Assembly (NCBI GenBank): GCA_049663345.1
Contig: JBATDG010000074.1
Location: forward strand, 1-64,000
Reading direction: 5' to 3'
From: SZUA-365 sp049663345
GTDB lineage: Bacteria; Bacteroidota; Ignavibacteria; SZUA-365
DNA: 64,000 nucleotides
The stretch's first letter is position 1; every line of letters begins with the position of its first letter. A program made the position numbers and the translations under genes. Below the pieces are notes generated by a model. That model ran no database searches. It was not told where the DNA came from and saw only the letters and a list, made by a program, of their open reading frames with translations. Of this stretch, positions 33,731-42,504 are shown piece by piece.

Positions 33731-34711
33731 CTATTCTGTTGAGGAGGTAAGCGAAATGGGGTCGGGATGCGGGCCGTAGCGTTCTTCGAACCATGCGGCG
33801 ATTTCGGCTTTCTGAAATTCAAGCGTTCCAGGTTTGTAGAGACGGACCAGAGCCTCGATATGTTCCGGCGTCGTGCCGCAGCATCCGCCAATGATGCAAG
33901 CGCCGTCGTCGACCCAGACGCGGGATGCTTCGGCAAATCCTTCGACGTCGACCTCACGGCGGATGGCTTCCTCGCCTTGCGGACCCGGATCACCGGTGTT
34001 GGCGTAGCAGCCGGCGGGCAAGGACGTGTGCTCGCGCAGCACGCGGAATGCGCGGTGCATATCGCGCACGGAAACGCAGTTCAGCAGCAGTGCGGTGGGC
34101 GCAGAGCCAGAAACGGCCTCGATGGCTTCGCTGAGCGGTTCACCCGAGAGCAGCGCTCCGGAGGCATCGGTAACAAAGCTGATCGCGAATTCCTTGCCGG
34201 TTGCTGCGCAGGCCTCGGCCACTGCTGCGGATTCGCGCACAGTCATCATGGTTTCGGCGAGGAGAAAGTCCACTCCCAGCATCGCGAGCAGCTGCGCCTG
34301 TGCGAGATGCTCCTCACGAAGTTCAGCATCGGGCGGCACGTCTTCAGGACGATAGCAATCCTCCGCCGGAGCGAGTCCGCCTGCGATGAGCACCGGACGT
34401 GCGGGACGATACCGCTCCCGCGCTTCGAAGGCAAACTCCACCGCACGCAGATTCATTTCTTCCCAACGATCTTCCATACCCGCTTTTCGAAGAGCGCGGA
34501 CATTACTCCGGAAGGTATTCGTCGTGATGATATCCGCACCGGCATTGAGATAATGGAAATGAATGTTTCGCACGAGATGAGGGCTGCGAAGATTCGCATT
34601 GGCGGACCAGAGAGGCGGCGACAGATCCACCTCCTGGCGAAGCAGTTCCGTACCAGTGGCTCCGTCAAGAATGAGAAGCTTGCCCTGTGCCAGAAATTCG
34701 GATAGCAGCAT
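33731..34711 (-). CDS. Homocysteine S-methyltransferase family protein
   Basis: A 326-residue TIM-barrel methyltransferase (Pfam S-methyl_trans). It starts LLILDGATGTELLRQ, has DIITTNTFRSN, and carries the zinc-binding Cys in LLLNCVS and GGCCGTTPEHI. Relatives transfer methyl groups from betaine, S-methylmethionine or other donors to homocysteine; lacking cobalamin domains, it is not full-length MetH. The donor is not predictable. It follows larE by 40 bases in the same operon. Confidence 0.9.
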   Translation of the reverse strand: MLLSEFLAQGKLLILDGATGTELLRQEVDLSPPLWSANANLRSPHLVRNIHFHYLNAGADIITTNTFRSNVRALRKAGMEDRWEEMNLRAVEFAFEARERYRPARPVLIAGGLAPAEDCYRPEDVPPDAELREEHLAQAQLLAMLGVDFLLAETMMTVRESAAVAEACAATGKEFAISFVTDASGALLSGEPLSEAIEAVSGSAPTALLLNCVSVRDMHRAFRVLREHTSLPAGCYANTGDPGPQGEEAIRREVDVEGFAEASRVWVDDGACIIGGCCGTTPEHIEALVRLYKPGTLEFQKAEIAAWFEERYGPHPDPISLTSSTE

Positions 34712-34751
34712 GCGATTAAGGAAACGATGTTGAGGTAAATCTGACTTGGCG

Positions 34752-35579
34752 TCAGCGAAGTTCCGCGCTCACGCTGCCGGAGCGGAACGCACGTTTGTCG
34801 ACATCCCGGAATCCGAGCGCAGCCAGAGCAGCGCGGCATTTTCCGAGATCGATTGCATCAAGAAGGGATTGATCGATTTCTACCATTGCGGCGTCATCCG
34901 GCAAATGCCGTACACGAAAGTTGACCGTCGACGCAAGACCAAACGCCTCGCGAACGGCCTCCTCCGCCGCCTCGATGCGACGCAGATGCTCGGCTGTCGC
35001 GGGAACGCCGATATGAAGTCGGGATCGAAGACAGGGACTCGCTGCGGCGTCCCAGTTCGGCAGCCCGGCAAAGCGTGAAAGCTCACGTACGTTGTTTTTA
35101 CTGCAGCGCGCAAGCGGACTGAGCACGAGGTGCTCCCGCGCTGCCTGCAGTCCCACGCGGGTCGGGTCGGAGAAATCATCCGCGTTGGTGCCGTTGTAAA
35201 GGAGTACGCGATCCGATAACCGCCGGGCATCGGCGTACACCGCTTCCATCGCGTCATAGATGCTGCTTTTACACACGTAGCAGCTCATGCCTTCATTGGC
35301 GACGTAAGTGGGATCGAGATGCTCGGAAGTTTCTACGAAACGGAGGGGAATGCCGATATGCGACGCGAGTGCAATGGCGGATTCGCGCATGGACGCTGCG
35401 ACCGACGGGGACAAAGCCATGACTGCCTCTGCTGTTTCAGGAAAGGCGTCGTATACGGCCTTCGCCACGAGACTGCTGTCCACTCCTCCGGAAAAGGCGA
35501 CGAGATGCAGCTTGGCCGCAGCGCCTTCCCTGACAATTTCATCGAGCAGTGACTGATATGTCAGAGAAATCTCACTCAT
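34752..35579 (-). CDS. larE: Pyridinium-3,5-biscarboxylate mononucleotide sulfurtransferase LarE
   Basis: A 275-residue PP-loop enzyme. SGGVDSSL lies at 30-37, YNGTNADDFSDPTRVGLQAA follows, and SPCLRSRLHIG holds the sacrificial cysteine that donates sulfur to the nickel-pincer nucleotide precursor. A further Cys pair in SCYVCKSSIYDAM lies near residue 95. The ATG at 35579 overlaps the end of larB by 8 bases. Substrate activation and sulfur transfer follow from the family; larC (nickel insertion) is not in the window. Confidence 0.9.
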   Translation of the reverse strand: MSEISLTYQSLLDEIVREGAAAKLHLVAFSGGVDSSLVAKAVYDAFPETAEAVMALSPSVAASMRESAIALASHIGIPLRFVETSEHLDPTYVANEGMSCYVCKSSIYDAMEAVYADARRLSDRVLLYNGTNADDFSDPTRVGLQAAREHLVLSPLARCSKNNVRELSRFAGLPNWDAAASPCLRSRLHIGVPATAEHLRRIEAAEEAVREAFGLASTVNFRVRHLPDDAAMVEIDQSLLDAIDLGKCRAALAALGFRDVDKRAFRSGSVSAELR

Positions 35580-36354
35580 GGGATCCGATCGAAATAAGGC
35601 GGTTGATGCGATGCGCCGCAGCTGCGGCTCCGATGCCGTTGTCGATATTCACTACAAGCACGCCCGGTGCGCAGCTCCCCAGCATCGACAGCAAAGCGTT
35701 AATTCCGCCTTCGTTCACCCCATAACCTGTGGAAGTAGGCACACCGATTACGGGGATGGAGAGAAGTCCTGCGAGCACGGAAGGCAGCGCGGCTTCCATA
35801 CCGGCAACGCAGACACACACCTTTGCGCTGGCAATTTCCGGAAGAACCGCGAGCAGGCGGTCGAGTCCGGCCACGCCCACGTCGGCGAAGCGCACGACGC
35901 TGCTTCCGGCGAAGGTGCAGGCCACCTCGATTTCCTCGGCGATGGCGAGATCAGAGGTCCCCGCCGTCACAAGCGCTATGCGTCCCAGCAATAAATCGGC
36001 TGGCTGCGGCGCGAACACCGCGGTTGAGGAGCGCTCGTAATAACGGGATTCGACGTCCGCAGCTGCGAGCAGTTCGAAAATTTCTCTCGGCAGCCGGGAG
36101 AACAGAATGTTGCTGCGATCATGTGCGAGAAGCGATTTGAGAATGCCGTGGAGTTCATCAACGGTTTTTCCCGGTGCATACACCACCTCGGGAAAGCCGG
36201 TGCGCTCCCGGCGCGCAAGATCCAGCCTGGCATAGTCACCCACTTCCAGGTGCTGCCGCTGTGCTGCTTCGATAGCTCCGGCGCATTGCGCCATGTCCAT
36301 TTCGCCTTCGGAAAGCCGCCGAAGCAACTGCCATATACTCTGTGTGCTGTCCAT
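35572..36354 (-). CDS. larB: Nickel pincer cofactor biosynthesis protein LarB
   Basis: A 260-residue LarB (AIR carboxylase-like) that carboxylates and hydrolyses nicotinic acid adenine dinucleotide at the start of pincer cofactor synthesis. ARRERTGFPEVVYAPGKT, VTAGTSDLAIAEEIEVACTF, VAGMEAALPSVLAGLLSIPV and GYGVNEGGINALLSML are conserved. The start is set at the ATG at 36354; a TTG at 36390 is possible. It is the first gene of larB-larE-methyltransferase-TSP3 protein. Confidence 0.92.
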   Translation of the reverse strand: MDSTQSIWQLLRRLSEGEMDMAQCAGAIEAAQRQHLEVGDYARLDLARRERTGFPEVVYAPGKTVDELHGILKSLLAHDRSNILFSRLPREIFELLAAADVESRYYERSSTAVFAPQPADLLLGRIALVTAGTSDLAIAEEIEVACTFAGSSVVRFADVGVAGLDRLLAVLPEIASAKVCVCVAGMEAALPSVLAGLLSIPVIGVPTSTGYGVNEGGINALLSMLGSCAPGVLVVNIDNGIGAAAAAHRINRLISIGSHE

Positions 36355-36552
36355 TCCTGTAATATAACCGCATCGGCCCACATGCGACAATGCGAAAATG
36401 CGGAGCGCGAGGCTGAATTCCCCTATCGCTCCGTTTCAAAAGCATTCCGGACGGCCATGGCACGGTACGGCCTTTCGCCCTCCGTCTTAGTTGGTGCTGC
36501 CGGATTGTTGCTGCATATTTGTAGATAAATTGTTTCACCTTTTTTCTGGCGC

Positions 36553-39261
36553 ATGAAAAACTGGCACAGCCTTCCGCTTCAAGAAATATTCGACGCTTTT
36601 GGAACGAACCCCTCCGATGGATTGAGCGCCGAGTCGCTCGAACTTTCGCGCAAGGCGAACGGGGCGAATGTACTTCCCCGCGAAAAAATCAAGCCCGGAT
36701 ACATCGTGCTGCTCGAGCAGATGAACAACCCGATCATCATCATCCTGCTCGTCGCGGCGGTTCTGACTGCCTTTCTGGCGGACCTCGCAGATTCCATCGT
36801 CATCTTCGCCGTGGTCATCATCAACACGCTTATCGGCTACTATCAGGAGTCTAAAGCCGAGGCTGCGATGCGCGCGCTCAAGGATCTCACATCCCCCACC
36901 GCCCGCGTACTCCGAAATGGAACCCAGGCCACGCTCCCTTCAACGGAACTGGTCTGCGGCGACATAGTTTTTGTGGAGTCGGGTACCAAGGTGCCGGCTG
37001 ACATTCGACTCATCGATTCGCAGGAACTGATGATCGACGAATCCATGCTCACCGGCGAAAGCATGCATACGCTTAAGAAGGCGGACGCGGAGATTGCGAC
37101 GGACGCCAGCCTCGGCGACCGCAGCAACATGCTCTACTCAGGTACGGTCGTGCAAAGGGGTCGCGGCAAGGGGCTGGTCGTCGCGGTGGGCGTGCTTTCG
37201 GAGCTGGGCCAGATTACGAAAAACATCGTCGAGGCGGAAGAAACCATATCACCGCTGCAGCTGCGCCTCGCCCGCTTCGGCAAAAATCTCAGCATCACTA
37301 TCGGCATCGCAATCGGCGTACTTTTCATCGCCGGCTGGCTGCAGGGCAATTCCCTGCTGCAGATGTTCCTCACCTCGGTCGGACTCGCAGTCTCCGCGAT
37401 TCCTGAAGGACTCCCCGTCTCCGTCACCGTCGCCCTTTCCATCGGCGTTTATTCGATGGCAAAGAAAAACGCGATCATCCGGAAACTTGCGGCAGTGGAA
37501 ACGCTCGGCAGTACGACCATCATCTGCACAGATAAGACCGGCACACTGACGGAAAATGCGATGACGGTCACGCGCATCATTGCCGGCGGCGAGACCTTCG
37601 AGGTCAGCGGAATCGGCTATGACGCTGATGGCGCCATCACCGGCAGCGAGGGCGTGCTTTCTTCCATAGATCATGAATCGCCTCTTGGACGCACGCTCCT
37701 GATCGGCGCTCTCTGCACCGAATCGCGTCTCGTTGCCAATGACGAAGGCGTAAAGCTGATCGGCGACCCGACCGAAGGCGCGCTCATCGCGAGCGCAATG
37801 AAGGGCGGCATCGCAGTCGAAGAAGTGGCGAAGAAATATCCGATTGTCAATATTCGTCCCTTCGAATCCGAGCTGCAGTACATGGCCGTCACCATTCGGG
37901 TTGATGGCGTGAAAGTACTGCTGGTGAAAGGATCCATTGAGAAAATCCTGGCCATGTGCGATAGTGCACAGGCGGCCGAAGGATCAGTGCCTCTTGCTGC
38001 CGACAGCATCCGAGCCGAAGCGGCGGCGCTATCCTCACAGACGCTGCGCGTGATCGGCTGCTGCTGGAAAGAGCTGCCTGAGGAATCCACTGTCTACGAC
38101 GATGACTCATATCAGGGTTGTATGTTCAGCGGACTTCAGGGAATGTATGATCCCCCGCGGGAATCTGCGAAGCAGGCGATTGCGGATTGCAAAAGCGCGG
38201 GCATCAAGGTGATCATGATCACTGGCGACCATCATGAGACCGCCCGTGCGATTGCGCATGAACTGCGTCTTGATGACGAGCAGATCGATGTGATTACGGG
38301 GGCCGAGCTTGATGAGATGGATGACAAGCACCTGAGGGGAATTTGCGATAACACGGAAGTCTATGCCCGCGTTTCGCCGATGCATAAACTCCGCATTGTA
38401 CGCGCGCTGCAGAATCGGAATCATATCGTGACGATGACCGGCGACGGAGTCAACGACGCACCCGCGCTCAAGGCGGCGAATATCGGCGTCGCAATGGGCG
38501 CCGGCACAGACGTCGCTAAGGAAGCCTCGAGCATGGTAGTGCTGGACAACAGTTTCGCCAGCATCGCCGCAGCCGTGCGCTATGGACGCGTGATCTTCGA
38601 CAACCTTCGGCACATCATTCTGTTTGTGCTCAGCACCAGCTTCGGCGGAGTACTCACCATCATGGCAAGCATCCTCGCCGGCATGCCGCTCCCGCTGCTT
38701 CCTGCACAGCTGCTGTGGATCAATCTTGTGACGGACGGTATTTCCACATTTCCCCTGGCTTACGAAAAAGAACACGGCAACGTGATGAGCCGTCCTCCCC
38801 GACCGACGGATGCCGGACTGGTCCCGAAAGAGATGCTCGTCACCATCCTCTTCGCCGGCATCATCATGATGCTGGGCACGCTCGGCGTTTACAAATGGGC
38901 GCTGTTCACTTACGGATACAATCTGCTCAACGTCGATCTCCAGGGCTTCCCGCTGGAAAGAGCGCGGACGATGGCTTTTGTTACGCTCGCACTCTTTCAG
39001 ATCTGGAACGTACATAACTCACGATCGGTGCATTCCTCGATTTTTCACATCGGGGTGTTTTCCAATCGTCCGCTGCTGTTGGTGATGTTCGTTTCCCTGA
39101 CTCTGCAGGTCGCCGCCGTCCACCTGCCCGGACTCAACACGCTCCTTCGCGTCACCCCCCTCACGCTTCAGGAATGGGCCATTTGCGTCGGAACGTCGTT
39201 CTCTATTCTCCTCCTGATCGAACTGAAGAAAATATTCACGCAGCGCTGGAGCACGCATTAG
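36553..39261 (+). CDS. P2-type cation-transporting ATPase (Ca2+-like)
   Basis: A 902-residue P-type ATPase with the N-terminal cation-ATPase domain, TGES (LTGESMHTL), the phosphorylation motif CTDKTGTLTEN near residue 326, and MTGDGVNDAPALK. M4 is SAIPEGLP and M6 is NLVTDGIST, giving the Glu, Asn, Thr and Asp of Ca2+ site II. M5 (VLSTSFGGVLTI) lacks the Asn and Glu of site I, a pattern closer to single-site SPCA/PMR1 pumps. Ca2+ or Mn2+ export is therefore inferred; Na+ or another ion cannot be excluded. It is divergent from larB and convergent with copA. Confidence 0.9.
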   Translation: MKNWHSLPLQEIFDAFGTNPSDGLSAESLELSRKANGANVLPREKIKPGYIVLLEQMNNPIIIILLVAAVLTAFLADLADSIVIFAVVIINTLIGYYQESKAEAAMRALKDLTSPTARVLRNGTQATLPSTELVCGDIVFVESGTKVPADIRLIDSQELMIDESMLTGESMHTLKKADAEIATDASLGDRSNMLYSGTVVQRGRGKGLVVAVGVLSELGQITKNIVEAEETISPLQLRLARFGKNLSITIGIAIGVLFIAGWLQGNSLLQMFLTSVGLAVSAIPEGLPVSVTVALSIGVYSMAKKNAIIRKLAAVETLGSTTIICTDKTGTLTENAMTVTRIIAGGETFEVSGIGYDADGAITGSEGVLSSIDHESPLGRTLLIGALCTESRLVANDEGVKLIGDPTEGALIASAMKGGIAVEEVAKKYPIVNIRPFESELQYMAVTIRVDGVKVLLVKGSIEKILAMCDSAQAAEGSVPLAADSIRAEAAALSSQTLRVIGCCWKELPEESTVYDDDSYQGCMFSGLQGMYDPPRESAKQAIADCKSAGIKVIMITGDHHETARAIAHELRLDDEQIDVITGAELDEMDDKHLRGICDNTEVYARVSPMHKLRIVRALQNRNHIVTMTGDGVNDAPALKAANIGVAMGAGTDVAKEASSMVVLDNSFASIAAAVRYGRVIFDNLRHIILFVLSTSFGGVLTIMASILAGMPLPLLPAQLLWINLVTDGISTFPLAYEKEHGNVMSRPPRPTDAGLVPKEMLVTILFAGIIMMLGTLGVYKWALFTYGYNLLNVDLQGFPLERARTMAFVTLALFQIWNVHNSRSVHSSIFHIGVFSNRPLLLVMFVSLTLQVAAVHLPGLNTLLRVTPLTLQEWAICVGTSFSILLLIELKKIFTQRWSTH

Positions 39262-39345
39262 CGGCTTCGCCGCGCGGGAGTGCCTGCGGCACGGGGGAGT
39301 GCCTGCGGCACGCGGGAGGCAGTAAGCAGTATGCAGTATGCAGGG
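39262..39345. repeat. Short direct repeats in convergent gap
   Basis: GGGAGTGCCTGCGGCACG appears twice in tandem, followed by GGAGGCAGTAAGCAGTATGCAGTATGCAG-type short repeats (written in part). A further stretch with repeated TGTGTAATC elements follows at about 39368-39393. No gene is seen in the 131-base gap between the two ATPases. Confidence 0.6.
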
Positions 39346-39392
39346 GGGTACTCCTCGAAAAGTCCAATCTGTGTAATCCGTGTAATCTGTGG

Positions 39393-41675
39393 TTACTCTT
39401 CGATTTCCCCGGGGAGGGTGGAGCGGCGGAAGCGGCGGAGGAGAAGGGAATTGCTGACGACGCTCACGGAGCTGATCGCCATCGCGCCGGCGGCGATCAT
39501 CGGACTCAGGAGTCCTGTAGCCGCGAGCGGAATGCCCACCACATTGTAGATAAAAGCCCAGAAGAGGTTTTGTTTGATCTTCCGGATCGTTGCGGCGGAG
39601 AGACGCATAGCGTCGACCACAGCGCGGAGGTCGCTTTTCATCAGCGTGATGTCGGCCGTTTCCATTGCAATGTCGGTACCGCTTCCCATCGCGATGCTAA
39701 CATCGGCCTGCGCCAGCGCCGGTGCGTCGTTGATTCCATCACCAACCATCGCCACGATGCGTCCTTCTTTCTGCAACTCCTGTACGTGACCGGCCTTTTC
39801 ATCGGGACGCACCCCCGCGATCACCCGGTCAATCCCTGCCTCGTCCGCGATCATGCGAGCCGCTTCTTCTGTGTCCCCTGTCAACATGACGACGTCAACA
39901 CCCTGACGATGCAGCATTCGCACCGCCTCTGCGGAGGACTCGCGAATCGCATCGGACAACGCCAGCGCACCGGCGAAGCGGCCATTGACAGCGGCGTAGA
40001 GAACTGTGCGGCCCGGCAGCGTCATTGCTTCGGGGAGTTCCGTCGGAAACTTCACGGCATAAGATTTCATCAGTCCGCGATTGCCGACCATAACCGCATC
40101 GCTTTCGAGAAATGCGATGACGCCAGCACCGGGTTCATACTGAAACGAATCGGCGGAACGCAATTCCACCCCGTGTTCACGGGCATAGCGCACCACGGCC
40201 TGTCCGAGCGGGTGCTCTGACGGCTGCTCCGCTGAAGCGATCAAAGAAATCAGCGCATTCTCATTCTCCACATTCTCGAAGTCATCCTGCAGATGTATAG
40301 CAACGACATCGGGACGACCTTCCGTCACCGTACCCGTCTTGTCCAGCACGATGGTCTGCACGCTGCGGGCGCGCTCCAGACTTTCCGCATCCTTGATGAG
40401 AATGCCGCGATCCGCGCCCACACCCACGCCGACCATGATCGCTGCGGGGGTCGCGAGCCCGAGAGCACAGGGACAGGCAATAATAAGCACTGCGATAAAA
40501 TGCAGCATGCTCGCGGTGAAGCCCGCATCATAGCCGAAGTACCAGACGAGGCCGGTAAGAATGGCAATGCCGATCACAGTCGGAACAAACACCGAAGCGA
40601 TGCGATCGACGAGCTTCTGTACCGGCGCCTTGGAACCCTGGGCTTCATCAACCATGCGGACGATATGTCCCAGCACGGATTGCGCACCGATTGCCGTGGC
40701 GCGCAAGGTCAGCGCTCCTTCCTTGTTCACGGTTCCGCCGATCACGTCGTCGCCCGCCTTTTTGTCCACCGGAAGCGGCTCTCCGCTGATCATGGATTCG
40801 TCGACCGAAGAATTTCCCACAGTGATGAGACCGTCCACGGGAAGCCGTTCTCCCGGACGCACGACGACGAGATCATCGATGCGAATCGCGCTGATAGGAA
40901 CCTCGACCTCTTCGCCTTCGCGCAGCACGCGCGCCGTTCGGGGCTGCAATCCGATAAGCTTTCGAATGGAATTCGAGGCGCTGTTCTTTGCCCGCGCTTC
41001 GAGCATGCGTCCTACAAGAATCAGTGTGATGATCGTCGCGGATGTGTCGAAATACACTTCCATGTGTCCCGCCCGCATTCCGAGCCATTGCGGAAACAGT
41101 ACAGCTACTGTGCTGTAGATGAAGGCGGCTCCCGTGCCGACTGCGACAAGTGAATTCATGTCCGCGGTCATGTGTCGGAGCGCCGCTGCGAAGCCCTGGA
41201 AAAAGCGCCGTCCGGGATAGAGCAGCACGGGAATGGTGAGAAGAAAAATGATGCGGTTGGTTTCATCCATCGTGAGCGGCCACCATGCATGAACAGCGGC
41301 AATCATGGGAAGCATGCTCATCAGCATTACGGGGAGTGTAAACGCCGCAGCGATGATCACATCCCGCCGGAGTATGCGGAACTCCTCTTGATGCGGGGCG
41401 TCGGCGTCGAGGTCAAGCATGTCGGAATCTTCACTGCCGCCGCCTTTCGCGGGAAGCTGCACGCCATAGCCAGCCGATCGAATCGCTGCCTCCAGGGCGC
41501 GGAGATCCGTGTCATCGCTGATTTCAATGACCGCTTTGTTGGACGCCAGATTCACGGCGGCGCTGCTCACCCCAGCCACGCCCTGTATCGCTTTTTCGAC
41601 GCGAACCACGCAGCTCGCACAGGTCATGCCCTGCACGGGGAGACTCAGTTTTTTCGTTCCGACTGCTGCATTCAT
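39393..41675 (-). CDS. copA: Copper-translocating P1B-type ATPase
   Basis: A 760-residue Cu+ exporter. One N-terminal HMA domain has GMTCASC at residues 16-22, the transmembrane metal site is CPCALGLATP near residue 400, the phosphorylation motif is DKTGTVTEG near residue 443, and the GDGINDAPALAQAD hinge and the HP dipeptide (SEHPLGQAV) are present. It forms an operon with copZ and csoR, so it should be copper-induced. Confidence 0.97.
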   Translation of the reverse strand: MNAAVGTKKLSLPVQGMTCASCVVRVEKAIQGVAGVSSAAVNLASNKAVIEISDDTDLRALEAAIRSAGYGVQLPAKGGGSEDSDMLDLDADAPHQEEFRILRRDVIIAAAFTLPVMLMSMLPMIAAVHAWWPLTMDETNRIIFLLTIPVLLYPGRRFFQGFAAALRHMTADMNSLVAVGTGAAFIYSTVAVLFPQWLGMRAGHMEVYFDTSATIITLILVGRMLEARAKNSASNSIRKLIGLQPRTARVLREGEEVEVPISAIRIDDLVVVRPGERLPVDGLITVGNSSVDESMISGEPLPVDKKAGDDVIGGTVNKEGALTLRATAIGAQSVLGHIVRMVDEAQGSKAPVQKLVDRIASVFVPTVIGIAILTGLVWYFGYDAGFTASMLHFIAVLIIACPCALGLATPAAIMVGVGVGADRGILIKDAESLERARSVQTIVLDKTGTVTEGRPDVVAIHLQDDFENVENENALISLIASAEQPSEHPLGQAVVRYAREHGVELRSADSFQYEPGAGVIAFLESDAVMVGNRGLMKSYAVKFPTELPEAMTLPGRTVLYAAVNGRFAGALALSDAIRESSAEAVRMLHRQGVDVVMLTGDTEEAARMIADEAGIDRVIAGVRPDEKAGHVQELQKEGRIVAMVGDGINDAPALAQADVSIAMGSGTDIAMETADITLMKSDLRAVVDAMRLSAATIRKIKQNLFWAFIYNVVGIPLAATGLLSPMIAAGAMAISSVSVVSNSLLLRRFRRSTLPGEIEE

Positions 41676-41707
41676 TTCAGATATGCTTTCCTTTCCTGCT
41701 GAGAGGT

Positions 41708-41917
41708 TTATTCGTGTCCTATGACTGGGTATCCGGCCTTGGCGAGGACCATCTCGATGTCTTCGGTTTTCACTGCGTTTTCGTCGAAGCTGACAACGGC
41801 GGCTCCGATCTGTACGTCATCGACTTCAAGGTTTTCGATTTGAGCGAGGCTCTTGCGGACCGACATGACACAATGGTTGCAGGTCATGCGATCGAGGCGG
41901 AATGTTTGCGTTTTCAT
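41708..41917 (-). CDS. copZ: Copper chaperone, heavy-metal-associated domain protein
   Basis: A 69-residue single-HMA protein. MTCNHC lies at residues 11-16, the usual metal-binding loop, and the ferredoxin-like fold ends VLAKAGYPVIGHE. It should pass Cu+ to CopA, whose gene begins 32 bases downstream. The Asn-His variant in the loop is common among CopZ-type proteins. Confidence 0.93.
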   Translation of the reverse strand: MKTQTFRLDRMTCNHCVMSVRKSLAQIENLEVDDVQIGAAVVSFDENAVKTEDIEMVLAKAGYPVIGHE

Positions 41918-41990
41918 TTCTATTTCGTCCTGTTGTGAAAAAATGGATTGAGAATGCCTGAGCTGCGTCAGACGCTGGTCTGTATTCGCG

Positions 41991-42356
41991 TCATTTCATG
42001 AGTTTTCGAATGGTCTTCAACAGTTCGTTCATAATCTCCGGATTGCTTTCCTGCAGCTGATCCACGACACAGCTCTTCATGTGGTATTCGAGCAGAAGAC
42101 TGCTGACGCCGCTGAGAGCAGACTGAATCGATGCGATGACGTTGAGAACATCGTCGCAATAGACATCTTCGTCAATCATCCGTTTGACTCCGCGAACCTG
42201 TCCCTCCACCCGATTGAGCCTTGCAGTAAGATTCGATTTGATCAATTCGGAGTGATGACTTTTCCTGTCCTCCGTTCCACTGTGGCAAAGCCGCCTATTT
42301 GATTGATCCGGCATATTTGAATCCCGAGCTGCTGTGAACTGGCAAAATCGTTTCAT
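41991..42356 (-). CDS. csoR: CsoR-family copper-sensing repressor
   Basis: A 121-residue DUF156 protein. The helix LTARLNRVEGQVRGVKRMI is diagnostic. Tyr-Cys at 66-67, His92 and Cys96 reproduce the spacing C-x24-H-x3-C of Cu+-responsive CsoR (RcnR uses His in the last place), so copper is the probable ligand. The first 35 residues are an unusual extension, so a later start is possible. It heads csoR-copZ-copA; a G-tract operator candidate overlaps its start region. Confidence 0.92.
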   Translation of the reverse strand: MKRFCQFTAARDSNMPDQSNRRLCHSGTEDRKSHHSELIKSNLTARLNRVEGQVRGVKRMIDEDVYCDDVLNVIASIQSALSGVSSLLLEYHMKSCVVDQLQESNPEIMNELLKTIRKLMK

Positions 42357-42357
42357 A

Positions 42358-42379
42358 TAATATACCCCCCTACCCTATC
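42358..42379 (-). promoter_or_regulatory. Candidate CsoR operator (G-tract box)
   Basis: On the minus strand GATAGGGTAGGGGGGTATA lies 8 to 23 bases upstream of the csoR ATG. CsoR/RcnR sites are G/C tracts flanked by T-A-C and G-T-A elements, and this one fits with two G-runs flanked by A/T. It would place autoregulation at the ribosome-binding region. Confidence 0.55.
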
Positions 42380-42442
42380 TGCCGCAAGGTCATTTTTTCG
42401 CCCCTCTTCTGATTCTGACGGGAATATCACAGGGAGATAGCT

Positions 42443-42479
42443 GCAAAAGCAGAACGCCCCGGAATTCGGGACGTTCTGC
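42443..42479 (-). terminator. Terminator of ftcD
   Basis: On the minus strand GCAGAACG-TCCCGAATTCCGGGG-CGTTCTGC forms a long stem with an inner stem, followed by TTTTGC. It begins 25 bases after the ftcD stop. Confidence 0.75.
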
Positions 42480-42504
42480 AAATCTACTTATGTGAGATGT
42501 CGAA

